From Micromonospora_E sp048060115 (GTDB taxonomy: Bacteria > Actinomycetota > Actinomycetes > Mycobacteriales > Micromonosporaceae): DNA of 64,000 nucleotides. Below the pieces are notes generated by a model. That model was not told the origin of the DNA. It did no database searches and was given only the letters and a program-made list of their open reading frames with translations. The stretch lies in NCBI RefSeq assembly GCF_048060115.1, contig NZ_JBHMIM010000027.1, positions 1-64,000 on the forward strand. Direction: 5' to 3'. Positions 41,806 through 50,519 of this stretch are shown here, piece by piece. Each line of letters begins with the position of its first letter. The first letter of the stretch is position 1. Made by a program: the position numbers and the translations under genes.

Positions 41806-43782
41806 TCAGTCTCCGTCTCCGTCTCGGTCACCGGCGGTCACCGGCCGCAGCGAGGTGCCGGCCGTGCTGGTCCGGGGGCAGGCCGACCGGTGCGCCGGAT
41901 CCGTTCCCACCGCCAGCAGCATCGGCTGCTCATGCACACACTCCGCGGCGGCGATCGGACACCGGGGTGCGAACGCGCAACCGGACGCGTCGTCCGGTCC
42001 GGTGCCGGAGCGTCCCGGCATGGTGCGGAACCGGGTGCCGGGTGCCGCGCCGGGCCGCGGCACGGCATCGAGTAGACCCCGGGTGTACGGATGCCCGGGT
42101 TGCCGTATCACGGCGTCGAGCGGTCCGTACTCGACGATCCGGCCGCTGTACATGACGGCAACGACGTCGGCCAGCCGGGTGACCACCGCCAGGTCGTGAC
42201 TGACCACGACCATGGCCATCTGCAGCTCGTCGCGGAGCTGTCCGAGCAGGTCGAGCAGCCGCGCCTGGACGGTGACGTCGAGCGCGGAGGTCGGTTCGTC
42301 GGCGACGAGCAGCTCCGGCTCGCCCGCGATCGCGATGGCGATCTGCGCCCGTTGCCGCATCCCGCCGGAGAGCTGGTGAGGGTACTGGCCGGCGACCGCC
42401 GCCGGGTCGGGCAGACCCGCCATACGCAGCAGGTCCTCGCTGATCCGGCGGACCGTCGCCCGCCGGCCCCGGCTGCCCGCGTTGCGGACCGCCTCGTCGA
42501 CGTGCGAGCCAATGCAGCGCAGCGGATCGAACGCGGCGAAAGTGTCCTGGAAGACCACCCCCACCCGACGGCCGTTGACCTGGCGGCTTCGCCGAAGGGA
42601 AAGTCCGATCAGTTCACCTGCCGTGGCTCCGGTGCGCAGCCGCGCGGAACCGGTGACCAGCGCACCCGGGTCCAGCAGCCCGAAGGGCGCCAACGCGGAG
42701 GTGGTCTTGCCGCTGCCGGACTCGCCGACGATCGCCAGGGTCTCGCCACGGCGTACCGCGTAGGAGACGTCGGCGACGGCGCGCCGGATGCCGCCGTCGC
42801 GGGGATAGGCCACAGACAGGTCGCGTACCCGCAGCAGTACGTCGTTGTCGTCGGGCGTCCCCGACGTGCCGGCGACCGCGGCCGCCGTGCTGCCGGTCGC
42901 CGGCCGCCCGGAGCGCGGCACCTGCGGCCGGGTCGGAAGGAGCCAACGCAGGACCGACGGGCGCTCGTCACCGACCGCCAGCCGTTCGCCGAGCAGGTTG
43001 CTCGCGAACACGACGGCGGTGATCGCGATGCCGGGCGGGTAGGCCAGCCACCAGGCCGAGGCCAGGTAGGGGCGGCCTTCGACGAGCAGCTGGCCCCACT
43101 CCGCCTGCGGTGGTGGGATGCCGAGGCCGAGGAAGCTCAGCGTGGCGACGCCGAGCACGATGGACCCGACGTCGGTGCTGGCGTAGACCAGGCATGGGGC
43201 GAGGGCGGGCGGCAGCAGATGACGACCGATGACGCGCACCGGGCCGGCACCGAGCAGCCGTAGCGCGTCCAGGTGCGGGCTGGCCCGCAGGCCCGCGACG
43301 CGGGCGCGGGCGATCCGCGCGTACGGGGCCCACGCCCACAGCGACATCGCGACGACGAGATTCTCCACACCGGGGCCGCGTACGCCGATGACCGCCAGCG
43401 CCACCAGCATTCCCGGCAGCGCGACGGCCATGTCGACGACCCGGGCGACGACCCGGTCGACCCAGCCCCCCAGGTATCCGGCTACGGTGCCGGCGAGCAC
43501 CCCGACGGTCACCGAGACCGCCAGGACCGTCGCGGTGACGGCAAGTGAGATTCGTGCGCCGTACAGGAGCCGGCTGAGCTGGTCGCGGCCGAGCTGATCG
43601 GTGCCGAGCAGATGGTCCGCCGATGGTGGTAGCAGGCTAGCCGCCAGATCGTTGGCCGCCGGGTCGGCCGGTGCCAGCACCGGTGCCAGCAGCCCCACGA
43701 CCGCGAACCCGGCCAACGGCAGGCCGACCAGCGCCGTCCGTACCGGCGCGGGGATCTTCCGCCTACCGCCTCCGGCCGTCAT
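41806..43782 (-). CDS. Fused permease-ATPase (DppC-DppD type) of the ABC importer
   Basis: A 658-residue protein joining two subunits normally encoded apart. Residues about 1-270 are a DppC permease with SADHLLGTDQLGRDQLSRLLYGARISL and TLSFLGLGIPPPQAEWGQLL. A linker of about 50 residues leads to a DppD-type ATPase: GESGSGKTTSAL, FQDTFAAFDPLRCIGSHV, QLSGGMRQRAQIAIAIA, VADEPTSALDVTVQ, and the C-terminal oligopeptide domain with GCAFAPRCPIAAAECV. ATG 43782 overlaps the upstream permease stop. The reading frame is continuous, with no frameshift seen. Confidence 0.88.
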   Translation of the reverse strand: MTAGGGRRKIPAPVRTALVGLPLAGFAVVGLLAPVLAPADPAANDLAASLLPPSADHLLGTDQLGRDQLSRLLYGARISLAVTATVLAVSVTVGVLAGTVAGYLGGWVDRVVARVVDMAVALPGMLVALAVIGVRGPGVENLVVAMSLWAWAPYARIARARVAGLRASPHLDALRLLGAGPVRVIGRHLLPPALAPCLVYASTDVGSIVLGVATLSFLGLGIPPPQAEWGQLLVEGRPYLASAWWLAYPPGIAITAVVFASNLLGERLAVGDERPSVLRWLLPTRPQVPRSGRPATGSTAAAVAGTSGTPDDNDVLLRVRDLSVAYPRDGGIRRAVADVSYAVRRGETLAIVGESGSGKTTSALAPFGLLDPGALVTGSARLRTGATAGELIGLSLRRSRQVNGRRVGVVFQDTFAAFDPLRCIGSHVDEAVRNAGSRGRRATVRRISEDLLRMAGLPDPAAVAGQYPHQLSGGMRQRAQIAIAIAGEPELLVADEPTSALDVTVQARLLDLLGQLRDELQMAMVVVSHDLAVVTRLADVVAVMYSGRIVEYGPLDAVIRQPGHPYTRGLLDAVPRPGAAPGTRFRTMPGRSGTGPDDASGCAFAPRCPIAAAECVHEQPMLLAVGTDPAHRSACPRTSTAGTSLRPVTAGDRDGDGD

Positions 43783-44744
43783 CCGGTCTCCGACCGGGAC
43801 CGGGGATCGATGAGGACCTGCGCGACGTCGGCGAGCCGGTTGGCCAGGATGAAGCCTCCGCCGAGCACGAGCGCGCTGGCCTGCAGGGCAGGGACGTCCC
43901 GGGCAGCGGCCGCGTGGACGAAGTACGCCCCGAGTCCTGGCCAGCCGAAGATCTGCTCCACCACGACCGTGCCGACCAGCAGACCGCCGACGATCACCCC
44001 GGAGACGGACAGGATCGGCCCGGCCGCGTTCGGCAGCCCGTCGCGGAGCACGATCGAGATCGGCCCGCTGCCCCGGGCCAACGCCGCCAGGACGTAGGGC
44101 CGATCGATCGCTTCCCGTAACGTGACCGCCACCACCCGACTGAGCACACCAGCCGCCGGCAGCCCGAGCACCGCCATCGGCATCACCCAGGTGGCGGGAC
44201 CGGCCATGCCGGACGTCGGCACCAGCTGCCACCGTAGGGCCAGCAGCAGAACCAGGAGGTAGCTCAGCCAGAATGCCGGCACCGACGTCGCCAGCAGGGC
44301 CCCGATCCGCAGGACGCCGCGTAGCGGTCCCCGCCCGGCCACCGCCCCGGCGATGCCGGCGGCCATCCCCACAACGACGGCCACCACGACCGAGCCCGCC
44401 ACCAATCCGGCCGTCACGGCCAACCGGTCGGCGATCTCGGGGCCGATCGGCAGGTTCGTCCGCAGTGACAGTCCGAAGTCGCCGGTGCTCGCGTCGGTGA
44501 GCCAGCGTATGTACCGCACCGGTGCGGGGGCGTCCAGCCCCAGCTCGGACCGGACGGCCTCGACCTGCTCCGGCGTCGCCGGTCGGCCGGCCCGGCTGGC
44601 TGCCAGCAGTGCGGCGGCGTCGCCGCGAGCCAGCAGCGCCAGCGCGAACGTTCCGGCTGACAGTGCGAGCAGCACACCGACAGTGTCGATGGTCCACCGC
44701 AGGAGGTGGTCACCGACGGACCGTGGCCGCCCGGGAGCGCTCAC
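43779..44744 (-). CDS. DppB-type permease of the ABC importer
   Basis: A 321-residue binding-protein-dependent permease with six predicted membrane segments. Marks: LGLDAPAPVRYIRWLTDASTGDFGLSLR in the external domain, the coupling loop RDGLPNAAGPILS, and TVVVEQIFGWPGLGAYFVHAAAARDVPALQA, a DppB signature. GTG 44744 overlaps the binding-protein stop by four bases. With the fused permease-ATPase and DppF-like ATPase it forms a complete importer. Confidence 0.88.
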   Translation of the reverse strand: MSAPGRPRSVGDHLLRWTIDTVGVLLALSAGTFALALLARGDAAALLAASRAGRPATPEQVEAVRSELGLDAPAPVRYIRWLTDASTGDFGLSLRTNLPIGPEIADRLAVTAGLVAGSVVVAVVVGMAAGIAGAVAGRGPLRGVLRIGALLATSVPAFWLSYLLVLLLALRWQLVPTSGMAGPATWVMPMAVLGLPAAGVLSRVVAVTLREAIDRPYVLAALARGSGPISIVLRDGLPNAAGPILSVSGVIVGGLLVGTVVVEQIFGWPGLGAYFVHAAAARDVPALQASALVLGGGFILANRLADVAQVLIDPRSRSETG

Positions 44745-46297
44745 CCGACGGTGACTCCGCCCAGTTCGAGATCCACGTCGGTGGGCGGCACCCCGAAGCC
44801 GTTGACCTCGTCGCGTACCGCCCACAGCCGCGGCCGGTACATCAACGGGACGAACCCGGTGTCGGCGGCAACGGTTTCGTAGAGGTTTCGGTAGGCCTCG
44901 GCGCGGGCGGCGGGGTCGGGGGCGAGCAAGGCCTTGTCAACCAGGTCCTCGGTGGTCGGCGTCACCCACAGCGGTGCCCGGGCCCCGTCGGTGAACAGGG
45001 ACACGATCGAACTGGACGGGTCGTACGGGGCGCCGAGCGTTTCGAAGAAGGTCAGGTCGTACCGGCCCTCGGCTCGCTCGTCGTAGTAGGCGGCGGCGTC
45101 GACCGGAACAAGTTCCACTCCGATTCCCACCTCCTGCAGGGCAGCGGCGATCGCGGCGGCCATGGTGCGCGGATCGAGCTGCCCCTCGGCCGGTTTGGCC
45201 GGGATGAGCAGCCGCAGGGACAGCGGCTCCCCGTCGCGGGTCCGGATCTCCCCGTCGCGGAGGTAACCGGCGGCGTCGAGCACCTGTTCTGCGGCGGCCC
45301 GATCAAACTCGACCGGCAGGTCCGTCCCGGAGTTCGGCACGTTCGGTGGGAACACCCGGCGGGCCGGCTCCGCGTGGCCAAGGAACAACGCCGTCGCCAG
45401 CGCCTCGGTGTCGATCGCCCGGCTGACGGCCTCCCGGACCGCTCGGTCGCCGGCGGGACCGTCGGGGTTGAACCCGAGCAGGATCGAGACGTCCGCCGTG
45501 CCGGTGAGCAGCCGTACGCCGGCCCGCTCGCCCAACGACTGCGCCTCCACCGGCGTGATCGGGGCCAGGTAGGCGCCGCCGATCAGATCGATCTCCCCGT
45601 TGGTGAGCGCGTCGACGCGGGCCTGCGAATCCGGGATCACCTTGAACTCGAGCCGCTCCAGACTCGGCTTCGGCCCCCAGTAGTCGTCGTTGCGCTCCAA
45701 CACGGTGCCGGTGGCGCCGTTGGACACCAGCTTCCACGCCCCGGTACCCACCGGGTCCTGGAAGGTGCCGTCGGCGTCGGCGGACTCCGGGCTGAGCAGC
45801 CGGACAGGACGGACGATCGACAACTCCTGTAGCAGCGGCTCGTACGGTTCGGACAGGGTGAGCACGACGGTGTCCGGATCCGGGGCGTCCACAGCGGAGA
45901 CGACCTGCGAGGCCCGGAAGAACGAGAAGCGTTCGTTGCCCACCCACCGGTCGAAGTTCCACTTGACGGCTGTGGCGTCGACCGGCGTCCCGTCGGTGAA
46001 GTGCACGTCGTCGCGTAGGTCGAAACTCACCTGCCGTCCGTCCGGTGCCACCGTCCAGGCCTCGGCCAGGCCCGGCTCCAGTTGCCCGTCCTCGCCGTAG
46101 CTGACCAGCGGCTCGTAGATGGCGTCGAGGAGCAGGAAGTTGCCGGTGAACGCGTGCGGGTCCAGTGCGCCCGACTCGGTGCCCAACCCGATCCGCAACG
46201 TCGTCGAGGCGGCGCCACCACCGGAGTCCGCGCTGCAGGCTGTGGTGAGTCCGAACGACGCGGCGAGGACGGCGGCAAGCATGCGGGGTCGCGGCAC
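44741..46297 (-). CDS. SBP_bac_5 substrate-binding lipoprotein (NikA/DppA-like)
   Basis: A 518-residue extracellular binding protein. The signal peptide ends GLTTACSADSGG (lipobox). Family marks: LRIGLGTESGALDPHAFTGNFLLLDAIYEPL, VHFTDGTPVDATAVKWNFDRW and FNPDGPAGDRAVREAVSRAID. The group includes nickel, nickel-chelate and oligopeptide binders, so the ligand could be the island's own product or its metal complex (inference). GTG 46297 has GGAG seven bases upstream. First gene of the importer operon 46297-40900. Confidence 0.88.
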   Translation of the reverse strand: MPRPRMLAAVLAASFGLTTACSADSGGGAASTTLRIGLGTESGALDPHAFTGNFLLLDAIYEPLVSYGEDGQLEPGLAEAWTVAPDGRQVSFDLRDDVHFTDGTPVDATAVKWNFDRWVGNERFSFFRASQVVSAVDAPDPDTVVLTLSEPYEPLLQELSIVRPVRLLSPESADADGTFQDPVGTGAWKLVSNGATGTVLERNDDYWGPKPSLERLEFKVIPDSQARVDALTNGEIDLIGGAYLAPITPVEAQSLGERAGVRLLTGTADVSILLGFNPDGPAGDRAVREAVSRAIDTEALATALFLGHAEPARRVFPPNVPNSGTDLPVEFDRAAAEQVLDAAGYLRDGEIRTRDGEPLSLRLLIPAKPAEGQLDPRTMAAAIAAALQEVGIGVELVPVDAAAYYDERAEGRYDLTFFETLGAPYDPSSSIVSLFTDGARAPLWVTPTTEDLVDKALLAPDPAARAEAYRNLYETVAADTGFVPLMYRPRLWAVRDEVNGFGVPPTDVDLELGGVTVG

Positions 46298-46469
46298 GGA
46301 GCACTCCAGATAGGCGGCAGTCAATAATATGTCCCGGGGTCCGATAGGAGTAGTCGGTGCAACGGCATCGCTGGTTCCCGGCACAACCGTTTCGATGTCG
46401 CGGATCGGCGGCGCGCGCCGGACCCGGGTTGCCGGATTCTACGGTCGCAGGTGGAGCGACGAGCTGGCG

Positions 46470-47024
46470 CTACGGGCGCGGGCCGGGGGTGACGAGCCGG
46501 CGTACTGCGGTGGTCACGCTGGCCCGGCGCGCGGCCACCGACGTCGGTGCCGGATCGTCGTAGGCCCGGGCGACGGCGAGGACGACGGCGAGCAGTTCGG
46601 CGGGCGGGAGCGTGTCGTCGACCAGGCCGGCGGCCTGGGCCTCGGCCAGGGCGGCCAGTTTGCGTCGGGTCGAGTGGTGGTTCTGCTCCATCTGGGCGAG
46701 CTCGCCGGGGCGTTCGAGGGTGTGCCACTGCAGCAGTCGGAGCAGGTCCGGGTGCGTGACGCCGAAGTCGAACATCGCGGTGGCGTAGCCGGGTATGTCG
46801 TCTGCGTCGAACGGCACCGCTTCCATGAAGCGCTCCAGGTGGGTGGCGAGGGTGGTGTCGAAGAGCCGTTCCTTGCTGCCGAAGTACGCGTAGATCAGCT
46901 GCTTGTTGGCGCCGGCGCGCTCGGCCACCCGGTCGACCCGGGCGCCGGCCAGGCCGTGGGCGGCGAACTCGACGGTGGCGGCGTCGAGGATCCGGTGCTT
47001 GGTGGCAGTGGAGTCGCGGACCAT
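46470..47024 (-). CDS. TetR-family transcriptional regulator
   Basis: A 184-residue TetR protein: HTH segment ATKHRILDAATVEFAAHGLAGARVDRVAERAGANKQLIYAYFGSKERLF, then a helical ligand domain ending ARAYDDPAPTSVAARR. It is divergent from a short-chain dehydrogenase, with two copies of an operator-like 16-mer between them, so it most likely represses that gene and itself. Its ligand is probably a hydrophobic or alcohol-type substrate of the dehydrogenase (inference). Confidence 0.9.
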   Translation of the reverse strand: MVRDSTATKHRILDAATVEFAAHGLAGARVDRVAERAGANKQLIYAYFGSKERLFDTTLATHLERFMEAVPFDADDIPGYATAMFDFGVTHPDLLRLLQWHTLERPGELAQMEQNHHSTRRKLAALAEAQAAGLVDDTLPPAELLAVVLAVARAYDDPAPTSVAARRASVTTAVRRLVTPGPRP

Positions 47025-47041
47025 ACCGCCAGCCTACCCAA

Positions 47042-47102
47042 AACCAACTGGTTGGTTGACAACTGTGCGGGTAGCGCGGATGATGTAACCATCTGGTTGG
47101 TT
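47042..47102. promoter_or_regulatory. Two TetR operator copies and promoter
   Basis: AACCAACTGGTTGGTT (47042-47057) and AACCATCTGGTTGGTT (47087-47102) match in 15 of 16 positions and start 45 bases apart. The -35-like TTGACA at 47056-47061 overlaps the end of the first copy. Repressor bound at both sites would block transcription of the dehydrogenase gene at 47118. Confidence 0.75.
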
Positions 47103-47117
47103 ACTAAAGGAGAGATC

Positions 47118-47996
47118 ATGAGCGACAAGGTCGCCGTCGTCACCGGCGCCTCCTCCGGCATTGGCGAGGCCACCGCGCGCAAACTGCGCGCCATCGGCTA
47201 CCGCGTCTACGCCGTCGCTCGCCGGCTCGACCGGATCACCCCGCTGGCCGACATCGGTATCCGGCCTGTCCAGGCCGACGTCACCGACGACGCCGCGCTG
47301 GTCAGCCTCGTCGAGCAGGTACTGGCCGAATCCGGCCGGATCGACGTGCTGGTCAACAACGCCGGCTACGGCTCGTACGGCGCGGTCGAGGAGGTGCCGA
47401 TGGACGAGGCCCGCCGCCAGTTCGACGTCAACGTGTTCGGTCTGGCCCGGCTGGCGCAACTGGTGCTGCCACAGATGCGCCGGCAGGGCAGCGGGCGCAT
47501 CGTCAACATCTCGTCGATCGGTGGGAAAATCCACGAGCCGCTCGGCGGCTGGTACCACGCCACCAAGTTCGCCGTCGAAGGACTCAGCGACTCGATGCGG
47601 ATGGAACTCGCCCCGCTCGGCATCGACGTGGTCGTCATCCAGCCCGGTGCGATCGCCACCGAGTGGTCCGCCATCGCCGGCCAGCACCTCCTCGCCACCT
47701 CAGGGCGCGGCCCGTACGCCGATCAGGCGGCCCGTGGCGCGGCGATCTTCGCCGTCGAGGACAGCCCGGCGTCGCCGCCCTCGGTGGTCGCCGACGCTGT
47801 CGCCAAGGCGGTCCGTGCCCGCCGGCCACGGACCCGCTACGTCGTCGGGCGTGGCGCGAAGGTGATTCTGGCGGCCCGGCGGATGCTGCCCGACCGTGGC
47901 TTCGACTGGTTCATGCGCACCATGCTGCGTACCGTGGCCCACGCCGCCGCCAGAAAGGACACCAGTCAGGACCGGCTTGCTGGCAACCGCGCCTGA
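47118..47996 (+). CDS. Short-chain dehydrogenase/reductase
   Basis: A 292-residue SDR oxidoreductase with the cofactor motif VAVVTGASSGIGEATARKL, DVLVNNAGYGSYG, and the catalytic set: Ser in NISSIGG, Tyr and Lys in WYHATKFAVEGLSDSMR. The basic residues after the first strand (ARRLDR) favour NADP(H). ATG 47118 follows AAAGGAG. It is controlled by the divergent TetR gene. Substrate unknown; the oxidoreductase group includes ketone and steroid reductases. Confidence 0.92.
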   Translation: MSDKVAVVTGASSGIGEATARKLRAIGYRVYAVARRLDRITPLADIGIRPVQADVTDDAALVSLVEQVLAESGRIDVLVNNAGYGSYGAVEEVPMDEARRQFDVNVFGLARLAQLVLPQMRRQGSGRIVNISSIGGKIHEPLGGWYHATKFAVEGLSDSMRMELAPLGIDVVVIQPGAIATEWSAIAGQHLLATSGRGPYADQAARGAAIFAVEDSPASPPSVVADAVAKAVRARRPRTRYVVGRGAKVILAARRMLPDRGFDWFMRTMLRTVAHAAARKDTSQDRLAGNRA

Positions 47997-48048
47997 ATCG
48001 CGCAACTGCAAGGAACACTGTCGACGCTTCCGGTGCGACGATCACCGG

Positions 48049-48254
48049 ATGAGTTTCGTTGTGCCCGTCGACCGCTGGACCCTCGCCCGGACGGCGTTGA
48101 ATGTCCTCACTGACCGATTCCAGTCACTGCTGACAGTCGACAGTCAGCCGAAGGCGATGGCGACCCGCGACTGGACGGTGTCCGACACCGCCGCGCACGT
48201 GGTGAGCATCGCGATGCTGTATGTCACCCTCGTCGAGGGCGACGAGCCGCCGCA
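48049..48254 (+). pseudogene. Truncated maleylpyruvate-isomerase-like N-terminus
   Basis: The frame begins MSFVVPVDRWTLARTALNVLTD and continues QPKAMATRDWTVSDTAAHVVSIAMLYVTLVEGDE, which fits the first helices of the mycothiol-dependent maleylpyruvate isomerase/DinB fold (MDMPI_N). After about 68 residues it turns into sequence that is the antisense of the ureD 3' end. The rest of the gene is gone. I read it as a remnant of a deletion next to ureD. The right border is approximate. Confidence 0.62.
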
Positions 48255-49033
48255 GCGCTGTCGAGGTGTGCGCGCCCGGGTCGGGCGTGCTCGGCGGTTG
48301 CGCGGTCGAGGTTGGCGCGGAGCTGGTGGGCGGTCGGCCCGGTCGCGGTGACCAGCGCCGCCGGGCCACCGGCCAGCGGCAGCAGCGCCGCACCCGGCCC
48401 CAGCGGGGTTGCCGTCGGGGCCCCACCGTCGGCCCAGTCGGGCCGGACCATCAGCACCGAACCGGTCGCCTTCGCCCCGGCGAGCACCGCCGGCCCGGCC
48501 CAGCCGGCGGCGCGCGGCCCCACCGCCAGGTCGGTGCGCAGCAGGGTCCGGCCGGCGTACCGCACGAGCGTGTCGATCCGGGCGTCGCCGGGTGCCTCGC
48601 CGGCCCGGCCGCAGACCAGCTCCTCGCGCCAGACCATGGACGCGCCGTCGGCCAGCTCCACCACCGACCGGGAGACGTGATCGCAGCCGGTGGCGGCGAT
48701 CAGCGGCTCCGGCAGCCAACGCAGTTCGCCGCCGGCCGCGACCCGGACCCGCATCTGCAGCACCGACCGTCCGCCGCCGGCTCCGGGCAGCGCCAGCGAC
48801 GCCGCGACCGTACGCAGACACACCCGCGCCCCCGGCCCGACCTCGACGTCCAGCCGCAGGTCATCCCCGCCGAGTGGGCCGGCCGCCGCCCCGACCAGAT
48901 GCACCTGGACCTCGCCGGCGGCGGCTGCCGGGCCGGTGCGGCGCAGCACCAGCGGCGGCTCGCCGCGCAGGCAGACCAGCCGGGTACGCCCGGTGGCGTC
49001 GACCTCGGCGACCAGGCGGGCGTGGGCCCGCAT
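48224..49033 (-). CDS. ureD: Urease accessory protein UreD
   Basis: UreD (UreH) helps UreFG load nickel into urease. The 269-residue protein has the family core: HLVGAAAGPLGGDDLRLDVEVGPGARVCLRTVAA, ELRWLPEPLIAATGCDHVS and LVRYAGRTLLRTDLAVGPRAAGW. Sequence is GC-extreme but the frame is clean. ATG 49033 shares one base with the ureG stop (TGATG). Its 3' end overlaps the maleylpyruvate-isomerase remnant on the other strand. Confidence 0.93.
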   Translation of the reverse strand: MRAHARLVAEVDATGRTRLVCLRGEPPLVLRRTGPAAAAGEVQVHLVGAAAGPLGGDDLRLDVEVGPGARVCLRTVAASLALPGAGGGRSVLQMRVRVAAGGELRWLPEPLIAATGCDHVSRSVVELADGASMVWREELVCGRAGEAPGDARIDTLVRYAGRTLLRTDLAVGPRAAGWAGPAVLAGAKATGSVLMVRPDWADGGAPTATPLGPGAALLPLAGGPAALVTATGPTAHQLRANLDRATAEHARPGRAHLDSAAAARRPRRG

Positions 49034-49818
49034 CAGCCGGCAACCTCCGCCGGGGTCTGGGCGCGGGCCCGCAGCAGCCCCCGGATCCAGTCCGCCACCG
49101 GTGTCGCCATCCGGTCCTGCACCAGCGACAGGAACACCGTCGGTAGCTCGCCCCGGCGGGCGGCGGCGTCGCGTTGCATCACCGACAGGTCGGCGTTGAC
49201 CAGCGGTGCCAGGTCCGTTTTGTTGATCACCAGGAGGTCGGCGGTGCTGACTCCGGGGCCGCCCTTGCGCGGCACCTTGTCGCCGCCGGCGACGTCGACC
49301 ACGAAGATCTGCTGGTCGACCAGGCCCCGGCTGAACGTGGCGGTCAGGTTGTCACCGCCGCTTTCCACCAGCACCAGATCGAGGGTGCCCAACTGCTCGG
49401 ACAGATCCTCGATCGCGTCGAGATTGGCGGAGATGTCGTCGCGGATCGCGGTGTGCGGGCAGCAGCCGGTCTCCACCGCCCGGACCCGTTCGGCCGGCAG
49501 CACCCCGTTGCGCAGCAGGAAGTCGGCGTCCTCGGTGGTGTAGATGTCGTTGGTGACCACGGCGAGCCGCAGCTCGTCGGCGAGTGCCCGGCACAACGCG
49601 GCGACCAGCGCGGTCTTGCCGGACCCGACCGGTCCGCCGATGCCGATGCGCAGCGCGGGGGAGCCGCCGGGCACCCTCGGCGGGTGCGGGTCGACCCCCG
49701 GCTCCGGGTGGGTGTGCGGCGGCTCGCCTTCGTCGTGCAGGTGCGGGACGGTCCCGCCAGCATGCGCGTGCGGGTCGGCGGCACCGCCGGTGGCGTGGAC
49801 GTGTGGTTCAGGACGCAA
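49033..49818 (-). CDS. ureG: Urease accessory GTPase UreG
   Basis: UreG is the GTPase that delivers nickel to urease. The 261-residue protein has the P-loop GIGGPVGSGKTALVAALC, ETGCCPHTAIRDDISANLDA (metal-binding CPH), LVESGGDNLTATFS, VVDVAGGDKVPRKGGPG and INKTDL. The first 48 residues hold nine His, a probable nickel-binding tail. TTG 49818 is used because no ATG or GTG exists upstream of the tail; it overlaps the ureF stop by 11 bases. A GTG just before the P-loop domain is the alternative. Confidence 0.92.
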   Translation of the reverse strand: MRPEPHVHATGGAADPHAHAGGTVPHLHDEGEPPHTHPEPGVDPHPPRVPGGSPALRIGIGGPVGSGKTALVAALCRALADELRLAVVTNDIYTTEDADFLLRNGVLPAERVRAVETGCCPHTAIRDDISANLDAIEDLSEQLGTLDLVLVESGGDNLTATFSRGLVDQQIFVVDVAGGDKVPRKGGPGVSTADLLVINKTDLAPLVNADLSVMQRDAAARRGELPTVFLSLVQDRMATPVADWIRGLLRARAQTPAEVAG

Positions 49819-50488
49819 AGAGACGCACCTCCCAGGTGGCGTGGTGTTCGGCGTCGACCTCGGGGACCGGTGCCGACCCGGCGGGCAGGTCGTCGACCGG
49901 CCAGTCGGCCATCGTCGCCGCCTCGGCGGCGACCGCGTCGATCTGTGGGGCCAGCCGGGCCAGCAGCCCGTGCACCGCGTACGGGTCGAGCCCGAGCAGG
50001 CGCACGGCGGCGCTGGCCGGCCCGGTGACCGCGCCGTACGCGGCGGCCAGGGCTGCGTCGGCCGGGCCGAGCCCGGCGGCGGCGGCCACCGCGCCGAGCG
50101 CGACCGGCTGGTGTCGCTCCCGTCGGCCGTCGGCCGGCATCGACCAGATGCCACGGCCGGCGCGCAGCAGCGCCCGGCCCTGGGTCCGCGACGCGCGGCG
50201 CAGCGCGGGGGAGGGGGTACGGGCGTCGAGCCCGTCGTCGAGCGCGTCCAGCCTGGCCGGGGCGTCGCCAGGGGCAGCGTCGGACGCCGTCGTGCCTGCC
50301 GCCGCGGCCGCGAACGCGGCGGCGGTGCGCCCGCCGGTGGCCAGCCGCCCGGTCAGGAACCCGGCGAGTGCGTCCAGGTCGCCGACCCGGCCGGCCACCA
50401 CCGCCGCCTCCAGCCCGGCCGAGTGGGCGTGCCCGCCGGACGGCAGCCGGCCGTCGGCGAGCACCAGCAGGGTGGCGAGCCCACTCAC
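49808..50488 (-). CDS. ureF: Urease accessory protein UreF
   Basis: UreF bridges UreD and UreG in urease activation. The 226-residue protein begins LATLLVLADGRLPSGGHAHSAGLEAA, the family's opening helix with the conserved PSGGHAHS, and continues Ala-rich with GRGIWSMPADGR and GLDPYAVHGLLARLAPQ. GTG 50488 lies 31 bases after ureC. No ureE is found in the operon, as in many actinobacteria. Confidence 0.9.
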   Translation of the reverse strand: MSGLATLLVLADGRLPSGGHAHSAGLEAAVVAGRVGDLDALAGFLTGRLATGGRTAAAFAAAAAGTTASDAAPGDAPARLDALDDGLDARTPSPALRRASRTQGRALLRAGRGIWSMPADGRRERHQPVALGAVAAAAGLGPADAALAAAYGAVTGPASAAVRLLGLDPYAVHGLLARLAPQIDAVAAEAATMADWPVDDLPAGSAPVPEVDAEHHATWEVRLFAS

Positions 50489-50519
50489 GGGTTACCGGTC
50501 ATCACAAGTCGACTGGTCA

